From: Lachnospiraceae bacterium UBA3641 | GTDB taxonomy: Bacteria > Bacillota > Clostridia > Lachnospirales > Lachnospiraceae | DNA length: 15,478 nt | Direction: 5' to 3' | NCBI GenBank assembly: GCA_002373875.1 | Contig: DFKQ01000006.1 | Location: 14,242-29,719 of the forward strand | In this document: one piece after another, positions 7,324 to 14,867 of the stretch | How the letters are laid out: the number at the start of each line of letters is the position of its first letter | Position numbering within the stretch: position 1 is the first letter of the stretch | The notes under the pieces: generated by a model | Databases searched by the model: none | The model's input: the letters and a program-made list of their open reading frames with translations, nothing else | Told to the model about the DNA's origin: nothing | Made by a program: the position numbers and the translations under genes

Positions 7324-8532
7324 ATGAAAAACAGAATGCATGCTTGTATGGCGGCAGTGACGGCGTGGGTAGTCGTAGCAGTCATAACGCAGGGGAGTAT
7401 GCAGAATGTTTGGGCAACGGGGAAAACGATCACCAAATCGTATACGGTTGCTTCTGCCAAGATGACGGTCAAGGATACCGCATCTGTAAGTAAAGGGTCA
7501 GATTCGACCATTGATATCAAAGTAGGCGATAATGCCGGAAGTTCAATTGATATCAGGATCGATGAACAGGGAAATGAAACGGGATCCGCTCCGGTGGATC
7601 TGTCCGGAGAGATCGCAGGTATAAGTTATAAGGATCTTGCGATGGCCAATGTTGAGGAGGCTGTAAATATCAGGGCCGAATCATCGGAGGATTCGGATAT
7701 CGTAGGAAAATTATATAAAGAATGTGCAGGTAAGATACTCGAGAGGGGCTCAGGCTGGACCAGGATTGAGACAGGCGAGGTCACCGGATGGGTCAAGAAC
7801 GATTATCTCCTGTTTGATGCAGATGCCAGGAAGTTAGCCGATTCGGTTGTTCAGAAGGTTGCAACATCCAAGACTTCCTGTTTAAGGGTCAGGAAGGAAG
7901 CAAGTCAGGATGCAGGTATTTATGATCTGTTGGCTGAAGGAGACACGATCGAGGTGGTCGAGAATCTTGGTGATTGGGTATCTGTGGAGTTCTCTGATGG
8001 AACCGTAGGTTACGTTTCAAGCGAATACGTTGATATAGAGGACTGGATCGGTAAAGGTGAAACGATCGAATCCATAAAGGCTAAGGAAGAAGCTGAGAAG
8101 AAGGCCAGAGCGGCTGCAAGCAGTAAGCCGGCTCAAAAGAGCGGAGAAGCTTCTTCGAGTGAGGTAACAGCAGCCGGTAATGTAGCAGCAGCATCATATG
8201 ATGACGTAACTCTTCTGGCATCGCTTATACAGAGTGAAGCCGGAAATGAGTGTATGGAGGGTCAGGTTGCGGTTGGTAACGTTGTTATGAACAGGCTTCG
8301 TACCGGAAGGTTCGGTAATTCCCTCTATTCCGTAATATATGCCAAGAGCCAGTTCTCACCCGCAGGATCGGGAAAGGTTGCCCAGATATGTGCTCAGGGC
8401 CCCAAGGCAAGCTGCATACAGGCAGCACAGGCGGCCATGGCGGGAACATCTTATGTCGGAGGTGCTACACGGTTCAGGCCCGTAAGTTCCGGCTATCAGG
8501 GACAGGTTATAGGTAACCACGTATTCTGGTAA
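7324..8532 (+). CDS. Secreted SH3-domain cell wall hydrolase (SleB/CwlJ-type catalytic domain)
   Basis: Predicted exported peptidoglycan hydrolase, 402 residues; AAGGAG (7310-7315) lies 8 bases before the ATG. A signal peptide covers residues 1-31 (MKNR charged start, hydrophobic core AVTAWVVVAVI, likely cut after VWA). A Ser/Thr-rich linker follows. The first bacterial SH3 domain is at about 105-163 (VNIRAESSEDSDIVGKL ... GWVKNDYL) and the second at about 180-239 (LRVRKEASQDAGIYDLL ... GYVSSEYV). Both have the NIR/LRVR and GWV/GYV signatures expected to bind wall. After a Lys/Ala/Ser-rich linker (about 245-290) comes a Hydrolase_2 domain at about 297-402. It starts LLASLIQSEAGNE, with Glu305 the probable catalytic acid as in spore-cortex enzymes SleB and CwlJ, and ends GNHVFW. 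Such SH3b fusions are common in vegetative wall remodelling, so a germination role is not implied. It is a single-gene unit with its own promoters and terminator. Confidence 0.9.
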   Translation: MKNRMHACMAAVTAWVVVAVITQGSMQNVWATGKTITKSYTVASAKMTVKDTASVSKGSDSTIDIKVGDNAGSSIDIRIDEQGNETGSAPVDLSGEIAGISYKDLAMANVEEAVNIRAESSEDSDIVGKLYKECAGKILERGSGWTRIETGEVTGWVKNDYLLFDADARKLADSVVQKVATSKTSCLRVRKEASQDAGIYDLLAEGDTIEVVENLGDWVSVEFSDGTVGYVSSEYVDIEDWIGKGETIESIKAKEEAEKKARAAASSKPAQKSGEASSSEVTAAGNVAAASYDDVTLLASLIQSEAGNECMEGQVAVGNVVMNRLRTGRFGNSLYSVIYAKSQFSPAGSGKVAQICAQGPKASCIQAAQAAMAGTSYVGGATRFRPVSSGYQGQVIGNHVFW

Positions 8533-8535
8533 GTG

Positions 8536-8572
8536 TTATAAGGAGTATCGCGGAGTAGTGGATTCCTTATAA
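8536..8572. repeat. Inverted repeat downstream of the hydrolase gene
   Basis: TTATAAGGA (8536-8544) and TCCTTATAA (8564-8572) are perfect 9-base inverted repeats; a G-T and a T-A pair extend the stem to 11, around a 15-base loop. It starts four bases after the TAA stop and is not followed by T residues, so it is not a terminator by itself. It may protect the 3' end or be a binding site. Confidence 0.45.
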
Positions 8573-8602
8573 AGGGAATTGAGATAAATTGTATTTAATT
8601 TC

Positions 8603-8634
8603 AGGTGGTGCGTATTGCACCACCTTTTGATTTG
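8603..8634 (+). terminator. Strong rho-independent terminator after the hydrolase gene
   Basis: A perfect 9-bp stem (AGGTGGTGC 8603-8611 with GCACCACCT 8617-8625) closes a GTATT loop and is followed by TTTGATTT. It separates the hydrolase from the ornithine carbamoyltransferase gene. Confidence 0.92.
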
Positions 8635-8691
8635 GTGTAATATTAACTCTATCTTTTTTATTTTCAATAGTGTCAGGAAAGGTGGATCGTT

Positions 8692-9678
8692 ATGAGTCTT
8701 AAGGGACGTGATTTTTTAACACTTAAGGATTTTACTAAGGAAGAGATACTGGAATTTCTTGATCTGGCGGCAGAACTTAAGGATAAGAAGAAAAGGGGTA
8801 TCTTCGACCGTGTATATACCGGTAAGAATGTTGCTCTTATATTTGAGAAGACCAGCACAAGGACCAGATGCTCATTTGAAGTTGCGGCTCATGATATGGG
8901 TATAGGTACCACCTATCTTGAACCCAAGAGTGCCCAGATAGGCAAGAAAGAGTCATTCGCCGATACCGCACGTGTGCTTTCAAGGATGTTTGATGGTATC
9001 GAGTACAGGGGATACGGTCAGGAGAAGGTTGAGGAACTGGCTAAATATGCCGAAGTTCCCGTATGGAACGGACTTACCAACGAATATCATCCCACACAGA
9101 TGTTAGCCGATCTTCTTACGATCCGTGAGCACCTTGGCTCACTTGAAGGCCGCAAGCTCGTGTATATGGGTGATGCAAGATACAACATGGGTAATTCACT
9201 AATGGTTACCTGCTCGAAGATGGGAATGCACTTTGTTGCGGCGGCACCGAAGAAGTACTTCCCTAATCCCGGGCTTATTGAGGAATGTAAGGGATTCTGC
9301 AAGGTAAGCGGCGGTACGGTTGACTTTAACGAGGATGCATATGAGGCTGTTAAGGATGCCGATGTTATATACACAGATGTATGGGTGTCCATGGGTGAGC
9401 CCGAAGAGGTATGGGAGGAGAGGATCAAGGATCTTACTCCCTATAAGGTTACCATGGATATCATGAACCACGCTAAGAAGGATGCGATATTCTTACACTG
9501 CCTTCCGGCCTTCCACGACCTTAAGACCGAGATAGGCAGGGAGATGGGCGAGAAGTTCAACCTCACCGAAATGGAAGTGACCGATGAGGTATTTGAGAAG
9601 TATTCACAGGTCGTATTCGATGAAGCCGAGAACAGGATGCACACGATAAAGGCGGTAATGGCAGCCACGCTCGGGTAA
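8692..9678 (+). CDS. argF: Ornithine carbamoyltransferase
   Basis: Converts ornithine and carbamoyl phosphate to citrulline; 328 residues, full length. Carbamoyl-phosphate loop STRTR at 55-59 (EKTSTRTRCSFEVA), the HPTQ motif in NEYHPTQMLADLL, ornithine-side loop DVWVSMGE (229-236), and HCLPAFHD (269-276), which distinguishes ornithine from aspartate carbamoyltransferases. A purine-rich AGGAAAGGTGG lies before the ATG. The strong terminator upstream means it needs its own promoter. TTGATT (8627-8632), 17 bases, TATCTT (8650-8655) is a weak candidate, and no convincing ArgR box is visible. Sequence alone does not separate the biosynthetic enzyme (ArgF) from the catabolic one (ArcB). No arcA, arcC or other arg gene is in the window, so the ArgF name is a default. 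Confidence 0.93.
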   Translation: MSLKGRDFLTLKDFTKEEILEFLDLAAELKDKKKRGIFDRVYTGKNVALIFEKTSTRTRCSFEVAAHDMGIGTTYLEPKSAQIGKKESFADTARVLSRMFDGIEYRGYGQEKVEELAKYAEVPVWNGLTNEYHPTQMLADLLTIREHLGSLEGRKLVYMGDARYNMGNSLMVTCSKMGMHFVAAAPKKYFPNPGLIEECKGFCKVSGGTVDFNEDAYEAVKDADVIYTDVWVSMGEPEEVWEERIKDLTPYKVTMDIMNHAKKDAIFLHCLPAFHDLKTEIGREMGEKFNLTEMEVTDEVFEKYSQVVFDEAENRMHTIKAVMAATLG

Positions 9679-9717
9679 GATCATAGAGGTACCACGAAGT
9701 ATTTCTTACAGAATAAT

Positions 9718-10005
9718 ATGAATAAAGAATCAAGAACCTATATCAAGAATGTAATGCGGGGGCGGGGTTTTGTGATCGACCTGATAAATACGATCCTGTC
9801 AGCCGCAATACTCATCATGGTCATACTTAATTCAGTGGGCCTGGTGTCGGGTATGTATTTAACATATATATTTGCCTTCGGAGCTGTACTGTCCCTGCTT
9901 AATTGTGTCAAGAAGGTAAGGGCAGGTTCCGGGTTTGCGGTAGCATTTGCCTTGTTGACGGTTCTTCTGGGGACTGTATCGGTGCTGTGCTACATTAAAT
10001 TATAG
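9718..10005 (+). CDS. Small membrane protein, three predicted transmembrane helices
   Basis: A 95-residue protein I do not recognise with certainty. A basic N terminus (MNKESRTYIKNVMRGRG) is followed by three hydrophobic stretches at about 18-40 (VIDLINTILSAAILIMVILN), 45-62 (MYLTYIFAFGAVLSLLNC) and 70-92 (GFAVAFALLTVLLGTVSVL). A short Lys/Arg-rich loop (KKVRAG) between helices 2 and 3 gives a positive-inside clue for topology. No catalytic motif is visible. The Shine-Dalgarno is poor; Met13 (ATG 9754) is an alternative start. It lies 39 bases after argF with no terminator between, and 36 bases before the next small gene, so the three may share a transcript. I infer a membrane-located accessory protein and give no function. 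Confidence 0.75.
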   Translation: MNKESRTYIKNVMRGRGFVIDLINTILSAAILIMVILNSVGLVSGMYLTYIFAFGAVLSLLNCVKKVRAGSGFAVAFALLTVLLGTVSVLCYIKL

Positions 10006-10041
10006 TAACTGTTCAGAACAGGCTCAAAATTCAGGAGAACT

Positions 10042-10392
10042 ATGGAAGAAACGACGGTACTGTGCGGTGCCAATGCTTACGAGAAGAAATACTATTTTAA
10101 TGAGAGGTTCAACGGACTTCCGGATTCCATCAAGGATGAGCTCCATATCATATGCGTGCTCTTTACAGAAGAAGTGGGTGGAGTCATAACCTTCGAATAT
10201 GATAAGGAAGGTAACTTGAGCATCAAGACCGATGCGGATGAAGAGGACATCCTCTATGATGAGATAAGCTCCGGCCTTCTTGTTAAGGAGATATTAAGGA
10301 AGAAACAGGAACTGATGGAGAGCCTTGCCCTTTATTACAGGGTCTTTATATTGAAGGAGGATCCGTCGGCATTGCTTTCTGAGGATGAATAG
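10042..10392 (+). CDS. Conserved small acidic protein (resembles DUF6145)
   Basis: A 116-residue cytosolic protein with no signal peptide or membrane segment, start supported by AGGAG (10033-10037). It is acidic (GNLSIKTDADEEDILYDEISS) with a predicted alpha/beta layout: CGANAYEKKYYFNERFNGLP at 8-27, a central hydrophobic stretch LHIICVLFTEEVGGVITFEYD, and a helical C terminus (LVKEILRKKQELMESLALYYRVFI). The CGANAYEKKYYFNE start recalls the Lachnospiraceae family labelled DUF6145; this is from memory and unverified. Function unknown. It lies 45 bases upstream of coaX and downstream of the membrane protein, possibly in one operon. Confidence 0.82.
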   Translation: MEETTVLCGANAYEKKYYFNERFNGLPDSIKDELHIICVLFTEEVGGVITFEYDKEGNLSIKTDADEEDILYDEISSGLLVKEILRKKQELMESLALYYRVFILKEDPSALLSEDE

Positions 10393-10436
10393 ATTTTATA
10401 AGGCATAAATGTTCTTGGGAGGGATAGGAAGAAAAT

Positions 10437-11204
10437 ATGTTACTTGCAATAGATGTGGGAAATACGAATATTACGGTAGGTGTTTACGAGAAAGAGGATA
10501 TGCTGGCTCACTTCCGCATAACCACCAAGCTTCCCAGAACCTCCGATGAGTACGGAACCCAGCTTGAGGAACTTATTGAGAGGCAGGGGCTTAAGGTCAG
10601 CGATATAAAGGGCGTTATAATCGCCAGTGTTGTTCCGGGAGTCATGCATTCACTTACGAGCAGTATAGTCAAGTACTTTAAGTTAGAGCCCCTTATAGTG
10701 GGTCCCGGGGTTAAGACGGGTATCAGGATCGATACGACTAATCCAAGGGAGGTAGGTTCCGACAGGATAGTTGATGCGGTAGCGGCCTACGAGCTTTACG
10801 GTGGGCCGGTACTTGTGCTTGATTACGGAACGGCTACGACCTACGATCTGGTAACAAGTGAGGGGCATTTCGTTGCGGGTGTAACGGCACCCGGTATCAG
10901 GATATCCGCCAAGGCTCTTTCGGAAGGAGCAGCCAAGCTTCCCGAGATCGAGATAGTAAAGCCTAAATCGATCATGGCCCAGGATACCATAACCTCCATG
11001 CAGGCGGGCCTTATGTACGGTCAGATAGGCCAGGCGGAATACATAATCAGGCAGTTTAAGAAGGAATCGGGATTTGAAGAGCTTAAGGTGGTAGCAACCG
11101 GCGGTCTCGGAAGGGCCATATCCGATGAGACCGACCTTATAGATGAGTACAATGCGGATCTGACTCTTGAGGGACTCCGTATCATATATGGCAAGAACAG
11201 GTAA
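10437..11204 (+). CDS. coaX: Type III pantothenate kinase
   Basis: First step of coenzyme A synthesis: phosphorylates pantothenate, with the type III (CoaX) fold of the acetate/sugar kinase superfamily rather than CoaA. 255 residues, usual length. Motifs: phosphate-binding DVGNTNITVG (residues 6-15), pantothenate-side VGSDRIVDAVAAY with Asp109-Arg110, the second phosphate loop DYGTATTYD (129-137), and GVTAPGIRISAKALSEGAAKLP. Type III enzymes are not feedback-inhibited by CoA and need a monovalent cation; this is family knowledge. Two purine-rich stretches precede the start (GGGAGGG 10417-10423 and AGGAA 10426-10430); the second has better spacing. The TAA stop directly abuts the ATG of the next gene. 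Confidence 0.96.
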   Translation: MLLAIDVGNTNITVGVYEKEDMLAHFRITTKLPRTSDEYGTQLEELIERQGLKVSDIKGVIIASVVPGVMHSLTSSIVKYFKLEPLIVGPGVKTGIRIDTTNPREVGSDRIVDAVAAYELYGGPVLVLDYGTATTYDLVTSEGHFVAGVTAPGIRISAKALSEGAAKLPEIEIVKPKSIMAQDTITSMQAGLMYGQIGQAEYIIRQFKKESGFEELKVVATGGLGRAISDETDLIDEYNADLTLEGLRIIYGKNR

Positions 11205-12158
11205 ATGGTAAGGATAGGTAACGTAGAACTTAAGAATAATTGGATACTGGCACCGATGGCAGGAGTTTGTGACCTGCCATTTCGTGTGTTATGCACAAGG
11301 ATGGGTGCCGGCATGACCTGTATGGAGATGGTCAGTGCCAAGGCTATCTACTACAATAACAGGAAGACAGAAGACCTTATGGAGATATCGGATGAGGAAG
11401 ACATTGTATCCTTACAGCTCTTCGGGTCAGATCCTGAGATAATGAGTGAGATGGCTAAGAAAATAGAAGAGCGTCCCTTCTCAATCCTTGACATAAACAT
11501 GGGCTGCCCGGTACCAAAGGTCGTTAACAACCATGAAGGTTCGGCTCTTATGAAGGATCCCCTGCTTGCGGGAAGGATAATAGAAGCTGTCGCAAAATCA
11601 ATCGATAAGCCGGTCACCGTCAAGATCCGCAAGGGCTTTGATGAAGATCATGTGAATGCTGTCGAGATGGCCCATGTAGCGCAGGAATCGGGAGCGGCTG
11701 CCGTTGCGGTCCACGGAAGGACAAGGGATCAGTATTATTCGGGTAATGCCGACTGGGATATCATAAGACAGGTAAAGGAAGCTGTGAGCATCCCGGTCAT
11801 CGGGAACGGGGATGTAAGGGATGTTGAGTCCGCACATAATATAATAGAAGAAACAGGTTGTGATGCTGTCATGATAGGTCGTGCAGCAGAGGGTAATCCA
11901 TGGATATTCAAGGCTCTTACCATGGCGGATGAGGGACTATCCTATGAGGGACCGACCCTTGAGGAACGTAAGCAGATGATCCTCCTTCATGGGAAGATGC
12001 TCATAGAGTGTAAGGGCGAATACATAGGAATAAGGGAGATGCGCAAACACGCCGCCTGGTATACCCAGGGCCTTAAGGGGTCATCTAAGTTCCGAGGCAG
12101 GATGAATGAGATGACAAGCTATGATGATCTTGTGGCGCTTATAAATGAGAGCCTGTAA
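11205..12158 (+). CDS. dusB: tRNA-dihydrouridine synthase, DusB-like
   Basis: FMN-dependent enzyme reducing uridine to dihydrouridine in tRNA with NADPH; 317 residues. A TIM barrel with LAPMAGVCDLPFR at the N terminus (FMN site), MEMVSAKA, the catalytic DINMGCPVPKV with Cys101 as proton donor, VTVKIRKGF, AVHGRTRDQYYSGNADW, IPVIGNGDV and MIGRAAEGNPWIF (phosphate binding). A C-terminal helical tRNA-binding domain follows. The start codon touches the coaX stop (TAAATG), so translation is probably coupled. The internal Shine-Dalgarno is weak. The order coaX-dus-greA-lysS is common in clostridia. Which D-loop uridine it modifies cannot be read from sequence; the DusB name is by overall resemblance. 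Confidence 0.93.
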   Translation: MVRIGNVELKNNWILAPMAGVCDLPFRVLCTRMGAGMTCMEMVSAKAIYYNNRKTEDLMEISDEEDIVSLQLFGSDPEIMSEMAKKIEERPFSILDINMGCPVPKVVNNHEGSALMKDPLLAGRIIEAVAKSIDKPVTVKIRKGFDEDHVNAVEMAHVAQESGAAAVAVHGRTRDQYYSGNADWDIIRQVKEAVSIPVIGNGDVRDVESAHNIIEETGCDAVMIGRAAEGNPWIFKALTMADEGLSYEGPTLEERKQMILLHGKMLIECKGEYIGIREMRKHAAWYTQGLKGSSKFRGRMNEMTSYDDLVALINESL

Positions 12159-12197
12159 ATGTTTGGATCGGTGTAACTATTTATTTTTCGCTGTTTT

Positions 12198-12216
12198 GGA
12201 TTCAACCAACGAATCC
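12198..12216. repeat. Short inverted repeat abutting the greA -35 element
   Basis: GGATTC (12198-12203) and GAATCC (12211-12216) flank AACCAAC and end directly before TTGACA. No T-tract follows, so it is a weak terminator candidate. Its position suits a regulator site, but six base pairs could be chance. Confidence 0.35.
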
Positions 12217-12246
12217 TTGACATCGACAGAGGGGATGGAGTATACT
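12217..12246 (+). promoter_or_regulatory. Sigma-A promoter for greA-lysS
   Basis: A perfect -35 TTGACA (12217-12222), 18 bases, then -10 TATACT (12241-12246). The expected start is near 12253, leaving a leader of about 90 bases before greA. Confidence 0.7.
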
Positions 12247-12343
12247 TACGCAAGTGTGGATAGTCATATGGAAAATGCGCGGCTTGCGGGGTTCCTTATG
12301 ACAGGCAGCAGTTAATCATGAAAATGATCAAGAGGATGATAAG

Positions 12344-12844
12344 ATGGATGTAATGGAGAAGAAAAATATCTTAACTTATGAGGGCCTTAAGAAGCTGGAA
12401 GAGGAGCTTCATGATCTTAAGGTTGTTAGAAGGGCCGAGGTTGCACAGAAGATAAAGGAAGCCCGTGAGCAGGGTGACTTATCCGAGAATGCCGAGTATG
12501 ATGCAGCCAAGGATGAGCAGCGCGACATCGAGGCACGTATCGAGGAGATCGAGAAGATCCTTAAGAATGCCGAGGTTGTCCTTGATGAAGAGGTTGATAC
12601 CGGTAAGATCAGTATCGGCTGTAAGGTTAAGATCAGGGATATGGAATATAAGGAAGATCTTGAATATAAGATCGTAGGTTCAACAGAGGCTGATTCCCTT
12701 AAGGGTAAGATCAGTAACGAATCACCCGTAGGCAAGGCCCTTATCGGTGCCAAGAAGGGACAGACGGTCACTGTTGAGACTCAGGCAGGGGACCTTAAGT
12801 ATAAGGTTCTTCAGATAATAAGGCCCGGGGATAAGGATTATTAA
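12344..12844 (+). CDS. greA: Transcription elongation factor GreA
   Basis: Binds the RNA polymerase secondary channel and triggers cleavage of backtracked transcripts. 166 residues, slightly longer than the usual 157-160 because of a short N-terminal extension (MDVMEKKN). AGAGG (12331-12335) is 8 bases before the chosen ATG; Met4 at 12353 is a poorer alternative. Residues about 10-80 form the antiparallel coiled coil, with the tip GDLSENAEYDAAK carrying the acidic residues Asp45 and Glu48 that hold the catalytic magnesium. Residues 85-166 form the FKBP-like domain (ISNESPVGKALIGAKKGQTVTV). It is followed 26 bases later by lysS and preceded by its own promoter and a leader of about 90 bases. 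Confidence 0.96.
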   Translation: MDVMEKKNILTYEGLKKLEEELHDLKVVRRAEVAQKIKEAREQGDLSENAEYDAAKDEQRDIEARIEEIEKILKNAEVVLDEEVDTGKISIGCKVKIRDMEYKEDLEYKIVGSTEADSLKGKISNESPVGKALIGAKKGQTVTVETQAGDLKYKVLQIIRPGDKDY

Positions 12845-12870
12845 CCCGTAGAAAGAGAAAGAGTTAAAAT

Positions 12871-14472
12871 ATGAAGAACGAGCAGAACACCGAACAGCAG
12901 CAGGATATAGGACAGCTCCTTAAGGTAAGGCGGGATAAGCTTGCCGACCTTCAGGCAGCAGGCAAGGATCCTTTTGTCATAACCAAATACGACCAGACCC
13001 ATCATTCGGTAGATGCCAAGGCCGAGTACGAGGAGCTTGAGGCTAAGCTTATAGGTGACCGTGTACCGGTAGATGTTTCGGGTATGGATGAGGCTGCCGC
13101 AAGAGAAGCTAAGAAAGCCGATTACAATGAGAAGCGCGCCATAATGGATGCTTCTCCCATAAATGTGAGCATAGCAGGCCGAATCATGAGCAAGCGTATC
13201 ATGGGTAAGGCAGCATTCTGCAATGTCCAGGATAAGCCCGGAAACATTCAGGTATATGTGGCAAGGGATGCTGTAGGTGAAGAGTCTTATGCTGATTTCA
13301 AGAAATATGATATAGGTGATATCGTAGGTATCAAGGGATATGTGTTCAGGACAATGACAGGTGAGATATCGGTTCATGCCGAGTCTATCGTTCTTCTGTC
13401 AAAGTCACTTCAGATACTTCCCGAGAAGTTCCACGGTATGACCAATACGGACCTCCGTTTCAGGCAGAGATATGTCGACCTTATAATGAATTCAGAGGTT
13501 AAGGATACATTTATAAAGAGGTCGAAGATCATCTCTTCAATAAGAAGATATTTAGATGACCAGGGATTCATGGAAGTTGAGACTCCGATGCTCGTTTCAA
13601 ATGCGGGCGGTGCAGCTGCAAGGCCTTTTGAAACCCACTTCAATGCACTTGACGAAGACCTTAAGCTGCGTATATCACTTGAGCTCTATCTTAAGAGACT
13701 TATAGTGGGCGGACTTGAGAGGGTATATGAGATAGGCCGTGTGTTCAGGAACGAGGGTCTTGATACAAGGCACAACCCCGAATTCACGCTGATGGAACTC
13801 TATCAGGCATACACAGATTACAATGGAATGATGGATCTGACTGAGAACATGTTCAGGCATGTGGCTCAGGAGGTTCTTGGAACAACGAAATTCAAATACG
13901 GCGATATCGAGCTTGATTTTGGTAAGCCATTCGAGCGTATCACCATGATAGATGCGATAAAGAAATATGCTGGTATCGATTTCGATCAGGTTCCCGATAC
14001 CGATGCAGCAAAGAAGCTTGCCGATGAGAAGGGCATCCACTACGAGCCTTATCATAAGAAGGGAGATATCATAAATCTCTTCTTCGAGGAGTACGTTGAG
14101 GAGAATCTTATCCAGCCTACCTTTGTGATGGATCATCCGGTTGAGATAAGCCCCCTTACAAAGAGGAAGCCCGACAGGCCGGATCTCGTTGAGAGGTTTG
14201 AGCTTTTCATAAATACATGGGAGATGTGTAACGCTTATTCAGAGCTTAACGATCCGATCGATCAGAGGGAGCGCTTCAAGGCTCAGGATGCGGCTGCGGC
14301 AGCAGGCGATGAGGAAGCAAACCACACCGATGAGGATTTCCTTAATGCACTTGAGATCGGCATGCCGCCTACAGGTGGTATAGGATATGGGATAGACCGT
14401 CTCACTATGCTGCTGACGGATAGTCCAAGTATAAGGGAGGTTTTATTCTTCCCTACTCTCAAGTCGCTCTAA
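12871..14472 (+). CDS. lysS: Lysyl-tRNA synthetase, class II
   Basis: Charges tRNA-Lys with lysine using ATP; 533 residues. The N-terminal anticodon-binding OB domain begins QLLKVRRDKLADLQAAGKDPF and continues in VSIAGRIMSKRIMGKAAFCNVQD. Catalytic class II domain: motif 1 GFMEVETPML (232-241), motif 2 RVFRNEGLDTRHNPEFTLME (from Arg290) and motif 3 GYGIDRLTMLL with Arg510. The protein ends just after motif 3 (VLFFPTLKSL), as in E. coli. A Lys/Glu/Ala-rich stretch of about 40 residues (roughly 53-94: EYEELEAKLIGDR ... AAAREAKKADYNEK) sits between the first helix and the OB fold, where I recall only a short linker in most relatives, and explains the extra length. The Shine-Dalgarno is weak (AAGAGAAAGAG), so coupling to greA, 26 bases upstream, is likely. 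A terminator follows. Confidence 0.97.
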   Translation: MKNEQNTEQQQDIGQLLKVRRDKLADLQAAGKDPFVITKYDQTHHSVDAKAEYEELEAKLIGDRVPVDVSGMDEAAAREAKKADYNEKRAIMDASPINVSIAGRIMSKRIMGKAAFCNVQDKPGNIQVYVARDAVGEESYADFKKYDIGDIVGIKGYVFRTMTGEISVHAESIVLLSKSLQILPEKFHGMTNTDLRFRQRYVDLIMNSEVKDTFIKRSKIISSIRRYLDDQGFMEVETPMLVSNAGGAAARPFETHFNALDEDLKLRISLELYLKRLIVGGLERVYEIGRVFRNEGLDTRHNPEFTLMELYQAYTDYNGMMDLTENMFRHVAQEVLGTTKFKYGDIELDFGKPFERITMIDAIKKYAGIDFDQVPDTDAAKKLADEKGIHYEPYHKKGDIINLFFEEYVEENLIQPTFVMDHPVEISPLTKRKPDRPDLVERFELFINTWEMCNAYSELNDPIDQRERFKAQDAAAAAGDEEANHTDEDFLNALEIGMPPTGGIGYGIDRLTMLLTDSPSIREVLFFPTLKSL

Positions 14473-14528
14473 GGCGCATAAATACTGGGCTTGTGGCATT
14501 TTAAGGAAGAAGAATATTGACAACAATG

Positions 14529-14563
14529 ATACCATCCTGCTCAAGAGACAGGGTGGTATTTTC
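14529..14563 (+). terminator. Rho-independent terminator after lysS
   Basis: An 11-bp stem with one G-T pair (ATACCATCCTG 14529-14539 with CAGGGTGGTAT 14549-14559) closes a 9-base loop and is followed by TTTC. It ends the housekeeping block; DNA to its right is AT-richer and carries accessory genes. Confidence 0.85.
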
Positions 14564-14675
14564 AATATAAAAAGGTCTTTGACCCGGACAAAAGGAGATG
14601 GGTAAAGTAGTATTAAAAATAAATATATGATAGAATCAAAAATGAAGAAGAGAAGTATTTCTAAGGAGAATATCT

Positions 14676-14867
14676 ATGACAGTTATTAACGAATTGGATT
14701 CAACCTGTGGCATTTCTGATGATGAATTGACCCAGCGTTTTAAGGAGTCAATAAGAATAGATGATGAGATTAGAAGAATAAAAGGATTACCGACAGCTAG
14801 ATATGATGATGAGAAGAAACAGGCATATCTTGAATATCCGGACGGGAGACGTGAATATGTCGGATAA
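14676..14867 (+). CDS. Putative antitoxin partner of the zeta-toxin kinase
   Basis: A 63-residue, charged, probably helical protein (ISDDELTQRFKESIRIDDEIRR) with a short C-terminal tail ending AYLEYPDGRREYVG. AAGGAG (14663-14668) lies 7 bases upstream of the ATG. Its last 11 bases overlap the kinase start at 14857, the usual tight coupling of antitoxin and toxin. It lacks a recognisable DNA-binding domain and does not look like PezA (helix-turn-helix) or, to my eye, the classic epsilon protein. The antitoxin role is inferred from position, size and overlap. A weak -10 (TATGAT 14626-14631) is visible upstream without a good -35. Confidence 0.7.
   Translation: MTVINELDSTCGISDDELTQRFKESIRIDDEIRRIKGLPTARYDDEKKQAYLEYPDGRREYVG

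Noticed and set aside
10009..10021. CTGTTC-A-GAACAG dyad between the membrane protein and the small acidic protein
   Set aside because: Six-base arms with one central base, directly after a stop codon and with no promoter nearby. The arms are arranged opposite to a Gram-positive LexA site (GAAC-N4-GTTC). Treated as chance.
12841..13377. A 178-codon minus-strand open frame opposite the 5' part of lysS
   Set aside because: It overlaps the conserved LysRS frame completely, its composition looks like a reverse shadow, and it has no recognisable domain.
14579..14636. TTGACC at 14579 as the -35 of the antitoxin-toxin promoter
   Set aside because: No -10-like hexamer falls 16-18 bases downstream; the TATGAT at 14626 is far too distant.
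14642..14689. A 15-codon frame (MKKRSISKENIYDSY) overlapping the antitoxin start
   Set aside because: It has no Shine-Dalgarno, overlaps the ribosome binding site and start of a better-supported gene, and is very short.
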